Part shown: piece by piece, positions 11,279 to 22,249 of the stretch
How the letters are laid out: each line of letters starts with the position of its first letter
How positions within the stretch are numbered: the stretch's first letter is position 1
Source of the DNA: Hymenoscyphus infarciens
Lineage: Eukaryota; Ascomycota; Leotiomycetes; Helotiales; Helotiaceae
DNA length: 64,000 bases
Assembly (NCBI GenBank): GCA_001414345.1
Contig: LLCB01000125.1
Span: 62,001 to 126,000, forward strand
Reading direction: 5' to 3'
Translations under genes and position numbers: made by a program
The notes under the pieces: model-generated
Database searches by the model: none
Seen by the model: only the letters and a program-made list of their open reading frames with translations
Told to the model about the DNA's origin: nothing

Positions 11279-11396
11279 GTGGGGGTGGCCCGTGCGCTAG
11301 GTCTTGGCGGTTACGTAGCTAGTTGTACGTAGCGTACCGTGTTCGGCAAGAGCGACCCTGGTACGAAAGCCACGCCCCACCATGTAACCTACTTTA

Positions 11397-11406
11397 GTCA
11401 CGTGAC
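11397..11406. promoter_or_regulatory. Right CACGTG palindrome bounding the TAM core
   Basis: GTCACGTGAC, a 10-base perfect palindrome, at the end of the GC-richer core. It is intact at 34175-34184 and 38464-38473. With 10638-10645 it brackets the core. Confidence 0.45.
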
Positions 11407-11947
11407 TTTTATTTTTTATATACTCATAGCCCTAATTCTAAGGATTATTAATATATACTTACTAATTAAAGTTAATATATAAAAAGTCGCTTAAATCGCC
11501 TTTGAAAAAAAAACCACTCTCTCTAGACTTTTTATTTTTTCTTCTAAGTACTTTATTTTAGACATATTTTTTAAACTAAGTTAAGAGCTAGATTATAAGT
11601 TAGTTTATAATTTTAAATCGTTTTATAAATCGGTTTCTTACTTTGAATCGTTTTATAAATCGGCTTAAATCGTTTTATAAATTAGGTTAAATCACCTTAA
11701 ATCGTTTTATAAATTAGGTTAAATCACCTTAAATCGTTTTATAAATCGGCTTAAATTACCTTAAATCGTTTTATAAATCGGTTTCTTACTTTAAATCGTT
11801 TTATAAATTAGCTTAAATTACTTTAAATCGTTTTATAAAACGTATTAGAGCTACTTTAAGAAATAACTAATATCTTGAACCCGTATTAAACCGGTATTAA
11901 GTCTAAGTTAATACTAGCTTAAAACCCTAGTAGAGGGCATGTAAGTA

Positions 11948-11983
11948 ATCTAAGATTAAGTAAATAGTAGTTCAGCAGTATAG
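11948..11983 (-). repeat. Remnant of a TAM L2 terminus
   Basis: The sequence ends TAGTTCAGCAGTATAG followed by TA, matching the reversed L2 terminus (…GCGGTTCGGCAGTATAG) of TAM-B. Only about 36 bases remain, because TAM-A sits immediately to its left and no matching arm lies beyond it. Confidence 0.5.
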
Positions 11984-14900
11984 TAGTTAGAAATACTATA
12001 GTTAGGAATACTATACTTAAGCTTTATAAGATATTTATAAAAAGCTTTATTAGAGATTAAAGAGTAAATAAGTAAGTAGTATATATAGTTTAGATCTTAG
12101 CTAGCTTATCCTCTATTTATATACTAATTTAAGAATCTACAAATTAAATACACTTTATAAGTTACTAAATATTAATTAATATATATTTTTAATAAGAGTA
12201 AAAGTAATATATATACTAGTAGAGAACTTAGGATTATTAGAGAATACTTTAAAGATAATATCCTTCTAATAGCTACTATTAAGTTTATTAGTATAATTAT
12301 ATAAGCTATCTTTCAATTTATACTTCTTTACTTTAAACATAGCTATAAGAGAGGTAGATTACTATAGATGTTACTTTAAAAAAAGTAGGTTAGAATTAGT
12401 AGAGTCTATACTTAGTCTACTATGTTTCTTTAATATTAAAGGTATAGTAGAAGTACTACTAAATAATAAGTATATATTAGATAATAAAGCTAAAATATCT
12501 AAAAAAGATATAATTAATAATACTAATAATATAATATTATTAAAAACGTATTTTTAACATTTCTTCTAATATAAGTAAGCGCTTAATTGCTTTTATAGAT
12601 ATAACTAATTAAGCTTATCTTTATATATTAGTATTATATCTAAGTATATATATAAGGTTATACTATACTATAAGTCAGTGCTCTAATATATAAGGTAGGA
12701 GGTTACGCTAGAATTTTAGAAGTATAGAGTAAGTGAATTGAGTTAGAGTTTAATAGAACTTAAACTATATAGTAGATTATATAATAGAAGCCTTCGTCGC
12801 TATATAAGGCTATAACGCTAGTATAAGGCTTCTAATATTATACTACTATTATAAAAACGTGGATTTTAAATGAAATAACTAGTATAATCTAACTTAAGTA
12901 ATATAACCTTATTATATAATAAGTTTTAAGTAGATATATAAACTCTAGTATCTAGAGAAATAAGATTAATTACTACCTACTAACACTTTACACTCTAGAG
13001 AAATAACTATTAACGTAAGTTAATAGCTCTATAAATAGAGATAAAGCTAACTAGCTTATACCTAGATTAAATATTTCTAAGTATTAATTTTCCTACTCTA
13101 ATCTAATCTAATTAGCTTTACTTATATAATCTATAATATATAGAAGCCTTTCTTAATTTAACTCTACTATTATACTAACTTTATTTATAGATTATACTAC
13201 TTAAGACTACACCTTCTCTAAAGCTAAAGCTAAAGCTATAATTACTATCTTGAAATCTACCTAAGTATAAGATAACTCTTAGAAATAGTCTAGCTATATT
13301 TTATAAGATTACTATACTAGCTCTAAGTAATGTTAATTATATAACTAGCTATCTAGTATAAGATTACTTAGCTGTTTATAATAGTCTTTATTATATAAAG
13401 TAGCTTAGATTAAATTCTAAGAAAGCGTTAGATAAATGAATAAAGAGTCTAATATTTATACTAATCTAGAAGTTATATTATCGCTACTATATTAAGCTAT
13501 GTCTGTTATATAATAAGATAATAGATAGTAAAGAAAAGAAGAGTAAGGCGTCTGAAAAGGCTTAAGGTTCTATATTAAAGACTATTTAATAGTAGTTTAT
13601 AGCTAGTAAAGCTTATAGAGTATATATCTATACTATAAAGGACTTAAATACTAAAGATTAAGAAGAGATTAATTAGGTAGTATATATATTATACTTACTA
13701 TATAAGAAAAATATCTGCTATTAAAAGAATATTTTCTTTAAAATATAATTATTATAGTTAGAGATAGATAAACACTTATAGTATATTATTTGAAGAATAA
13801 TTATCTTAGTAGATAAGGTACTTAACTATCTAAAGAACTCTTTTAGTATATAGTTTATTAATTTACCTTTACTAGTTACTCTAAAGAAACCTTATACGTA
13901 AACTACTTTAGAAGTAGTTATTAAAATAAGTATATTATTATTAGAATTACTATCAAAGTATAATAAGAGTAAGTTAGAGATAGAGGTGTTAAAGCCTCTC
14001 TCTAAACTCTTATAATTACTAGTAGATAATATAGTTAAGAATAAGAATAGAGATAAGAATAAGAATAAGAGTGAAGATAATCCTTTTTAAGATTTAAAAG
14101 AAAAATAAAATAAGATATTATCTCTATTAAAGGAGTTATTAGCTACTAAGAACGTAGATAACCTAATAGAATCTACTATATCTTATAGTTAGTATATACT
14201 TACTCTTAAGATTAGTAGTATATATAATAGCAAGTTTACTTTAAAAGATTTAAGATTCTAACTACTACTAGATCTAAAAGCTATTACTAATAAGTATAAT
14301 ATTATATAAATAGTATGAGATTTAGTAGTAGAAAACTTTCTATATAAGGTTACTATACCTCTACTCTCTATAAACACTACTACTATTAATAAGTTTAATA
14401 ATTTAAACTAACTACTTAATAATATAGATTACTAGCTAAGTAATTATTATAATATATATAAATATTATAATCTTAACTCTTAGGCCTCTTACTTCTCTAG
14501 TATATCTATTTTATAACTTCTATTCTCTTAGTAGGTTACTATTATCTTTTAATTCTTCTATATTCTTAACTTATTTAGTAGCCTAATATATAGTATATTA
14601 TTATATAACGCTACTAGATTAGAAAAGACTTATACTATAATTAGTATTATATTTAAGGTTTTTAAAAGGCTCTCTTATAATAGTAGTTAAATATTAATAA
14701 AGATAAAGCTATAAAATTTAGAAAAATAAATATATAATACTAAGTATACTTACGTCTTAAGTAATAGTAGAAGTAATAATATAAGGAAATTAATTAATAA
14801 GCTAACTCTAAGGTCTTAGTTAACTATTTACTTAAGTCTAAATATATTAGTAAATAGAAACTATATCTAATCCTTTACTCTACTAATATAATATTAATAT

Positions 14901-16319
14901 AAGTAGTAATAATTATATATATAGCTTCTAAGTTTACTATCTATATATACTATAGAGACAGACGTGCTATAAATTTTAGTATCTTATTCTATATTTCTAG
15001 TATTATAGTACTTATTAAGAACTACTTAATATTTAATACTACTTTACTAGAAAACAGCTATATAATTATTATTATCTCTTTATAGACCTATATAATACAC
15101 TATAGACTAGTAAAGTTAAAGAAAGTACAACGTATAGAGAGTTAAGATAAAGAGAATATTATTAAAGCTTTTAACTACTAGGATCTTAATATAAGCTTTT
15201 CTTTATATAGTAAATAGTAAGAGGTCTATATTAATAAAGCTTATCTTATTAAAAACCCTCTTATAAGTCTATCTCTATCTATTAAATAGACTAGTTATAA
15301 AACTAACTATTATATAACTATATTAGCTCTTTTTAATTTAGTCTTAGATTAAGATAGCTATATAGAGATATTCTTAGTTAAGAATAAGATCTAATTAGAG
15401 ATAAATTTATTAACTTAGAGTATTAATAAAGTAACTAACTCTTTTACTCTAGATAATAATAATCTAGCTATTATCTTATATCTTATATCTTAAATAAGTT
15501 ATAAATAGCTTAATAATAAGAATATTACTAGTACTAAGAACTAAGGCTTATATCTCTATATTATTTTCTATCTAATTATAATTTAACAAATATATATATC
15601 TACTAACTCTAGTAAACTAAATAAGGTTATTAGATAGTCTATTATAAATAAATACGTTTAGATTCTTAAGTATACTTTTATTAATAAAGAATAGAAGATT
15701 TATAATAATATCTCTCTTATTTAAGTATATTAAAGAACTTATATTCTTATTTAAGAATAGGTATATTAATTAGAACTAGAAGTATTATTATATACTTATT
15801 CTTCTCTTTATATAGCGTAGCTTTAAGTTTTATAATAATAAGTTTCTTACTAGTAGCTTACCTTAGTAGAAGGCTTCTACTAATCTTTTATATAATATTC
15901 TTAAAGCTAGCTATATTAGTGCTATTACTACTAGAGAGTAACTAGTATATATAATACTAGATAAAGATAATATATATAGTTAGTTAGCTAGCTTATGTCT
16001 TAGTATGTCTAAGATCTATATATAGCTTTGTATTCTTATTAAATTAGTTATTCTTTATAAGAAAAAGATTATTATATTTACTATAATACTAGTAACTTAG
16101 ATACTACTACTTATTATCTATTATACTTTATATATTAGTACTAGCTATTATTCTTTAGACTATCGCTTAGCTAACTATAAGAAGATTATTAAGTAATTTA
16201 ATAAGTATATAGATAAGTATATAAGTCTTTCTTAGTAGTTATATTATTAGTAGTATATTAATTAATTTATAGAAATATATATATTATCTTTAATAGTTTA
16301 ATCTATCTTTTAATATAAA
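11984..16319 (+). mobile_element. Unidentified dispersed repeat U, copy 1 (main part)
   Basis: Degraded sequence with long plus-strand frames broken mainly by TAG. Its 3' part (about 15970-16319) recurs in reverse orientation at about 61400-61724, including a stretch read as DYRLANYKKIIK, so it is a dispersed repeat. Visible fragments include KNKNRDKNKNKSEDNPF near 14040-14090 and LVYIILDKDNIYSQLASLC near 15945-16000. I recognise no transposase, RT or recombinase motif and found no termini. TAM-B interrupts it at a TA. Confidence 0.5.
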
Positions 16320-16321
16320 TA

Positions 16322-18031
16322 CTTATATGCCCTCTACTAGGGTTTTGAGCTAGTATTAACTTAGACTTAATACCGGTTTAATACCGGTTCAAGATATTAG
16401 TTATTTCTTAAAGTAACTCTAATACGTTTTATAAAACGATTTAAAGTAATTTAAGCTAATTTATAAAACGATTTAAAGTAAGAAACCGATTTATAAAACG
16501 ATTTAAGGTAATTTAACCCGATTTATAAAACGATTTAAAATAAGAAAGCGATTTATAAAACAATTTAAAGTAAGAAACCGATTCATAAAACGATTTAAAA
16601 TTATAAACTAACTTATAATCTAGCTCTTAACTTAGTTTTAAAAATATATCTAAAATAAAGTACTTAAAAGAAAAAATAAAAAGTCTAAAGAGAGTGTTTT
16701 TTTTTAAAGGCGATTTAAGCGACTTTTTATATATTAACTTTAATTAGTAATTATATATTAATAATCCTTATAATTAGAGCTATAAGTATATAAAAATTAA
16801 AAGTTACGTAACAAAAGTAGGTCACATGGTGGGGCGTGGCTTTCGTACTAGGGTCGCTCCTGCCGAACACGGTACACTACGTATAACTAGCTACGTAACC
16901 GCCAAGACCTAGCGCACGGGCCACCCCCACCTTCGACTTCGACTTCGACTTCGACTTCGACTTCGACTTCGACACTTCGACACTTCGATACTTCAATACT
17001 TCGATATCGACACTTTGACGACGCGGACGATAACTCTCTATCGCTATCGCATTGTATTCGTTACTCGGCATCGGGCCGCTTATCGGCATCGTAATCCACG
17101 TCGTATTCGTCGCGTTTGCTACCCTGGTTAATTCCACGTCGTCGAATAATAATAATAACATACCCCTTCTTTTTCGACGATTTAGGCACATTTCACGGTC
17201 AGACTTTCTATAGAGCGAATCAGAAGCCTCGGATTTGTTATCTATATTATTACTGTTGCTATTGCTGTCGCTGTCGCTATCGCTGTCGCTATCGCTCTTA
17301 TAGTACGTACTGTTTCTACGCTTACTTCCTAAACTGACGTACGGGCCTTATAGTTTCCGACCAACCGACCGACCGACCAACCGATCTAACCAATCACAGC
17401 GTGGCATATATATAGGGATAACTTCATTTGGGTCGGTGGAATATTCGGTGGAACAATCGGTGGAATAATCGGTGGAATAATCAGTGGAATTAGTAGAAGC
17501 AGGACCTAGGCATTTAGGCATGTTACGTAAGAGTAGTATAGCCACGTAATATACACCTTTTCACGTGATTTCAAATTCAAGTCCTTTTTCGAGCTCTTTT
17601 AATCCTTTTTCGATACTCGCTTAAAACTAGCTTAAAACTAGTTCTAAGCTAGTTCCGAACTAGTTCCGAACTGGTTCTGAACTAATTCGGAACTAAAGTC
17701 GACTATAGATCAGATACGTTCAAGGTGTTATAGATTAAGAAACTGATTTGGCTCTCTTTTAGACCTAGCTCTAAATCGGTTCTAAACTAGCTCTAAACTA
17801 GTAGAACCTCTCTAAACCAGTTCGGAACCAGTTCCGAATCGGCTCTGAACTAGTGGAACCTCTCTAAACTAGTTCTAAACCAGTTCTGAACCGGTTCTAA
17901 ATCGGTTCCAAATCAGTTCCGAACTAATAGAACTACTCTAATACTAATCCGACCCTAGGTCGACCTTAATTCAAACCGGAGTCGAATCGGAGTCGAATTA
18001 GTGTTAAGCAAATAGCGGTTCGGCAGTATAG
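16322..18031 (-). mobile_element. TAM-B: reversed element with arms L2-R1 (recombinant class)
   Basis: Flanked by TA (16320-16321, 18032-18033). The low-coordinate end is an R1 terminus (CTTATATGCCCTCTACTAGG); the high-coordinate end, read inward, is L2 (CTATACTGCCGAACCGCTAT). The R1 arm carries AAACGATTTAAAGTAAG repeats and the L2 arm carries repeated GAACTAGTTC-type palindromes (about 17640-17930). The core contains (CTTCGA)n, an acidic-repeat tract and the TGGAATAATCGG units. It interrupts repeat U: the flanks rejoin approximately as in the copy at 60351-61724. Confidence 0.75.
16877..17191 (-). CDS. Candidate small basic protein, TAM-B core copy
   Basis: 104 codons from the ATG complementary to 17189-17191 to the TAG at 16877-16879; the frame is open for a further 52 codons upstream (to a TAA at 17348-17350) without an ATG. 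It begins MCLNRRKRRGMLLLLFDDVE, continues TRVANATNTTWITMPISGPM, then a basic stretch, six or seven Ser-Lys pairs, and VGVARALGLGGYVASYT. The acidic Ser-Asp/Ser-Asn run lies in the upstream open part. It is the longest stop-free copy of the TAM core frame. It is hydrophilic with no membrane segment. No relative is known to me, and chance openness of repeat DNA is a real alternative. Confidence 0.3.
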   Translation of the reverse strand: MCLNRRKRRGMLLLLFDDVELTRVANATNTTWITMPISGPMPSNEYNAIAIESYRPRRQSVDIEVLKYRSVEVSKSKSKSKSKSKSKVGVARALGLGGYVASYT

Positions 18032-18033
18032 TA

Positions 18034-18150
18034 CTTAATTCTAGTACTAACAGATAGACCTTAGACTAAATAATAACTTAAGTAATCTTAATACTAGAAA
18101 TAAAAATTCTTCTTAAAATACTACTAGAATATAGACTTTATATAATCCTA
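18034..18150 (+). mobile_element. Repeat U copy 1, remainder after TAM-B
   Basis: Begins CTTAATTCTAG directly after the TA and corresponds loosely to CTAATATCTAG in the reversed copy. It diverges within a few tens of bases and runs into the 27-bp tandem array. Confidence 0.35.
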
Positions 18151-18305
18151 CTCTTATTAAAACCTTTCTTAATTATACTCTTATTAAAACCTTTCTTAAT
18201 TATACTCTTATTAAAACCTTTCTTAATTATACTCTTATTAAAACCTTTCTTAATTATACTCTTATTAAAACCTTTCTTAATCCTTCTCTTATTAAAACCT
18301 TTCTT
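18151..18305 (+). repeat. 27-bp tandem repeat array
   Basis: Units start at 18151, 18178, 18205, 18232, 18259 and 18286, each CTCTTATTAAAACCTTTC plus 9 more bases; the last is cut by the LINE target site. A related stretch reappears beyond the LINE at 23518-23551, so the LINE landed inside the array. On the minus strand the array reads as nine-residue IIKKGFNKS repeats, which I take as incidental. Confidence 0.85.
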
Positions 18306-18319
18306 TAATACTTTTATAT
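18306..18319 (+). repeat. Target-site duplication, LINE copy 2, left
   Basis: TAATACTTTTATAT, repeated at 23504-23517; two further T's on the left also match, so the duplication may be 16 bp. Confidence 0.75.
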
Positions 18320-18344
18320 TATTATTATTATTATTCTTACGCTG

Positions 18345-21300
18345 CGTAGGCCGTAGGCCGAGCTCTAAGAGCAAGTAGTACATCTTCTGTTCTAGTTTAC
18401 ATAGCCTTTTAGCTCGTTCTTCCTCTCGAGCTTCCTTATAAGTGCGATTCTCCTTTTCTTCGGTTCCTACTACTATCTATTTAAAGCTTATCTCTCTAAC
18501 TTAGTAATATAGTAGAGGGGTATAGTAGGTTAGCGTGTTTAACTTACTAAGGTGTATATTAGTAGTATAGGAGGTGTATTTACCTCTAGAATTGTTAGAG
18601 CCGAGGTCTTACCTTCTAGCGTGCCTCGGCTTTCTCCTCCTATTCCTCCCTTTCTTTTACCTCTTCCTTGCTCTTCTCTCTCTTCTTAAGTAATTCTAGC
18701 GCTAGCCTATACTCCTAGAGTCTCCCTAGCCTAAGCAGCTAAGTGGTTACCCTTAGCGCTAGTTTCTTATCTACTAGTACCTCTCTTAGCTCTTATAGAT
18801 CCTCGATCCTCTTCTCTAGAGCTCTTATAAGCGTGTCTCTTTCTTATAGAATGTCTTAGTAAAATAGGACTAGGTGTCCTACTATCTCCCTACTACCTAT
18901 ATAAATATACTATAGTATAACCTAGTTTAGTACTCTTCTTATAAAGAGGAAGGCGTTTAGTTCTATTACTCTTATTTATACTTAAACGAGTAGTAAGCTC
19001 TTCGTCTTAGTAAGCCTCTTATAGACCTTTTATAGCTCTTACTTATCTAGGTTTACTTTATCTAATACTTCTATATATCGTGTTAGGTTCCTCTTTTAAG
19101 TCCTTCTCCTTTAAGTCTCTAGACAGTTCTTCTATTCTATAAGTATAGCGTTATGCTTAAATCCTGCTCCTTCTACTCTCTACTCCCTTTCTTACTTCTA
19201 CCTTGCTTTCTATAAGTATAGTATTACCTTCCCTATCTTTGTTAGTCTACCTCTCCTTCTCCTCTTTAGTTATATTACTATATATCTATAGGTGTTCTAG
19301 ATTAGTTCTCTTAGCTTAGACTTTTAGAACTTTCTCTTAAAAGTAGCTATCTATAGGTTAAGATATAGGTTAATTAATATATAGTCTATTTTAACTTCTA
19401 AGTTCTAAACTAGAGTAGCTTTATATACCTCTATTACTACTTATAGGTATCCTAATTATTATATAGAGAAGCTTCTTACTATTCTCTTTATATTCTCTCC
19501 TTTTAGTATAGTATAGTACTACGCTAACGCTCTATATACTATTACGCTCTTTATTACTACTATATATATCTACCTCGCTTAGTAGTAGTCTACTCTCTAC
19601 GTTTTTCTAGTAAGCCTTATAAGTATAAAGGTCTATGTTATAAGCTTCTTCTAGACTCTTTCTTAGTATACCTTCTAGTTTAGTTTCCTATTAAGCTCTA
19701 CTTCTAGGAATCTTATGTATTTAACTAGTATAAGCCTTATCTCTTTAAACTAGACTGTCTCCCTTTATAGTACTCTTGTTCTTATAAAGTATATAAGTAC
19801 TATCTTCTCTAGGCTAAAAGCTATTCTTTACTTATTTACCTACTTATTATATACTTCTTAGACTATCTCGAGTATCTTATAGTTTACTACTATGCTTTTT
19901 AATATTATAAGTAGATTTATATCGTCTATAAAGCCTATTATAATAAGCTTATTAATTCTTGCTAGGTCTTTATATAGTATTAAGGCGAAGAGGATAAATA
20001 GTATTAGTAATAGTACTAATCCTTATAAGATATCTTATTTAAGGTCTCTTTTATCTACTAATTATCTATTAAAGAATAGTATAGCTCTTTGTCTAGAGAG
20101 GAAGCTCTCTATCTATATTACTATCTACTATAAAACCTTCTTCTCTTTTAATATATAAAGTAGCTATGTATAGTCTACTTAGTTAAAAGCTTCTACTATG
20201 TCTAGTTAGGCTAGGGACGCGTAGCTCTTATTTTTCTATACTATATATATACTCTCTATTACTATTCTAATTACTAGCTCTGTATTTTAGTGCTTCTAGT
20301 TATCTATCTATAGCCTTAGTAGTATTATTATTTCCTTTATAAGCTATATAAGCCTTTATACTATTACTTTTTTAAGGATCTTGCCTATAGTTAAGAGTAG
20401 TGCTATTAGCTAGTAGGCCTCTATCTTACTCTACTCCTTAGTTATTTTGTCTAGTTTTCTTAGTACTACTACCTTTATATAGTAGAAGTAGGATAGAAAG
20501 TGTTATAAATAAAAGCTTACTTCTACTATTATAGTAAGTACTTTATAAAGCAGTTTATTATAAGCTTTTAAGAAGCTGTTTACTAGTATATTAAATCCTA
20601 GTACTTTCTATAGTACTAATCTTATAGCTATTTTAATATACTTCTTAGTTATACGTTAGCTTATTAAGTGCCTTTTAGAGAAGCTCTTAGTATTCTAGTC
20701 CTTATTAGGAACGTTTAAGTAGTTAGCTGTTAACTCTAGAAAGAACTTTTTTATAAGGATATAGGCCTTCTCTTAGTAGGTCTTACCTTTTATTTTATTA
20801 AGTAATATAAGTATTAATAGTATTAGTACTTCTAGTCTTATATGTTTTTTAAAGCGTGTCTACTTCTTAAGTATCTAGAGTTTCTTTTTATTCTTCGTTA
20901 TCTCTACTAGTATCTCTCTTTAGCTCTTTATCTTCGCCTTTCTATTAACTATTTAGAGTTCTTAAAGAGTGTTATTAAGCTACTATTTTAAGCTTCTTAT
21001 TTAGTACTTCTTCTAGGTTCTTTTATATCTCCTTACCTTCTTTAACACTTCTTTAACCTCTATATTCTACTAGGGCTATACTCTCTCTCTATCTAGCTTC
21101 TAGAGTAGCGTTAAGGCTTTTACTATCTTTTAAAGGTCTTTTATAAGTCTTTATACTACCTTTTTAAGTTCTTATATATTTTAGATTATAGGTGTTTCTA
21201 AGTAAGAGGCTTCTACTTTAACTAGGATCTTATCTATTAGTCTTTAGCTAAATCTAGGCGTCTATAGTATCTTTCCCTCTCTTTCTACTTTTATTATAAA

Positions 21301-22230
21301 GAGTTAAGCTATATAGTCTAATCTTAGTAGGTCTAAAGACCTTTACTAGGTTACTATGTTCTTAGTAGAGAAGATAAGGTTAATTATAAAGTTATAGGAG
21401 CTCTCTCTTTTCTATATAGCTTTACTATAGAGTATATCTCTCTCTAGTGTCTATAGTATAGCGAGTTTAAAGACAAGGTCTACGTTCTTATTATATCTCT
21501 TATATATATCTTATAAGAGGTGGTAAGTATTTAGATTACCTATTATAAGTGCTCTTCTTAGTCTTACTTACTAGAGTATATTCTTAATTAGTATCTACTC
21601 TATCTATAAGTTATAGACTAAGTAGACCGTTATCTTATCTACTCCCTCCTCTATTATTATACTTACCTAGTTCTTACTTATAATATATATCTAGCTTACT
21701 TTTAGGTATCTTTTATATATAAAGAGTACTACTGCTCTATCTAACTAGATTATATTATATCTTAAGCTTAAAGAGTAGCTAGAGGAGTCTCTTATACTAT
21801 TCTATACTAGTTCTTAGATTACTAATATATTATATTCCTTCTTATGATTTAAAGCTGTATTAAGAGCTTCTAGTATCTTCTTTATATTCTAATATAGTAT
21901 TATTATACTTATAGTAGTTCTATAGGTAGGGTTTAAGTTACTTCTATTTCTTCTCTATTTAGATCCCTTATTATATTAAGAGAGCTTCTTAGCCTCTCTA
22001 GGAACTAGGTTAGGTTGTTACTATTTATATATCCTACTTTGTTTATATCTATTAACCTCTCTAGTGTAGATTCTTATCTCTATCTCTTCTTTAAGCTTTA
22101 TAAGCTCTCTTTCTAGTTAAAGATAAATAGGTAAGGTGTCTTTATCTTACCCTTCTTTAAGAGTCTTTATAGGTTTATAAACGTGGTTATCTTATTAAGA
22201 TATTATTCTCTTACCTACTTATAGTATTAC
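18345..22230 (-). pseudogene. LINE ORF2: endonuclease/reverse transcriptase, broken
   Basis: Limits are approximate. The RT catalytic segment reads LIIIGFIDDINLLIILKS; the two Asp codons are complementary to 19921-19926 and intact. The C-terminus reads about YYLLLELGLRPTQRK (complement of about 18333-18380), followed by the (AAT)n tail. The endonuclease is expected upstream, about 21300-22200, but I could not confirm its catalytic residues. Stops (mostly TAG/TAA where Trp or Gln would be expected) break the frame. ORF2 proteins of this class nick target DNA and reverse-transcribe element RNA at the nick. Confidence 0.65.
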
Positions 22231-22249
22231 TCCTTTATATAATACTCTT

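Larger units (their letters stand above)
10826..11332 (+). pseudogene. Candidate small basic protein gene of the TAM core, one internal stop
   Basis: A single frame from ATG at 10826 to TAG at 11330-11332, about 168 codons, is interrupted once by TAG at 11042-11044. Order of parts: MPRFDWLD, a Ser-Val-Gly-Arg run from the 4-bp repeat, an acidic SDSDSESDD stretch, SDSLCRKSDREMC, then FDDVELTRVAN, TTWITMPISGPM, a run of about fourteen Arg from (CGT)n, Ser-Lys repeats, and the end VGVARALGLGGYVASCT. The same frame is seen in TAM-B (stop-free), TAM-L and TAM-J, with most length differences a multiple of three after FDDVEL. That suggests selection on a protein, but simple repeats with few stops can stay open by chance. 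I recognise no known domain; an Arg/Lys-rich nucleic-acid-binding role would be a guess. Confidence 0.3.
10263..11945 (+). mobile_element. TAM-A: TA-flanked non-autonomous DNA element, arms L1-R1, best preserved copy
   Basis: About 1.68 kb flanked by TA (10261-10262 and 11946-11947). Termini are imperfect inverted repeats: the left end starts CTTTACTGCTAACCCGCGAG and the right end, read inward, starts CTTATATGCCCTCTACTAGG; both continue into GGGTTTT(G/A)AG. Left arm L1 is about 10263-10631, the shared core about 10632-11556, right arm R1 about 11557-11945. R1 is built from repeats of AAATCGTTTTATAAATCGG. The core is GC-richer and contains several tandem repeats plus a candidate small gene. 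The TA duplication recalls Tc1/mariner-type insertion, but no transposase is encoded, so it would depend on an enzyme in trans. Confidence 0.8.

Noticed and set aside
10263..11945. TAM elements as solo LTRs of a retrotransposon
   Set aside because: Ends are inverted rather than direct, the target duplication is TA instead of 4-6 bp, and no internal retroelement region is associated.
18151..18305. Possible CRISPR array
   Set aside because: Direct repeats of 27 bp are contiguous, without unique spacers, in a fungal context; this is a tandem satellite.
18138..18383. 81-codon frame with nine-residue IIKKGFNKS repeats
   Set aside because: It crosses the junction between the 27-bp array and the LINE tail; the repeat is DNA-level, so the frame is a by-product.
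19892..20158. Plus-strand 88-codon open frame inside LINE copy 2
   Set aside because: Lies opposite the RT active-site region of the minus-strand ORF2; a shadow frame.
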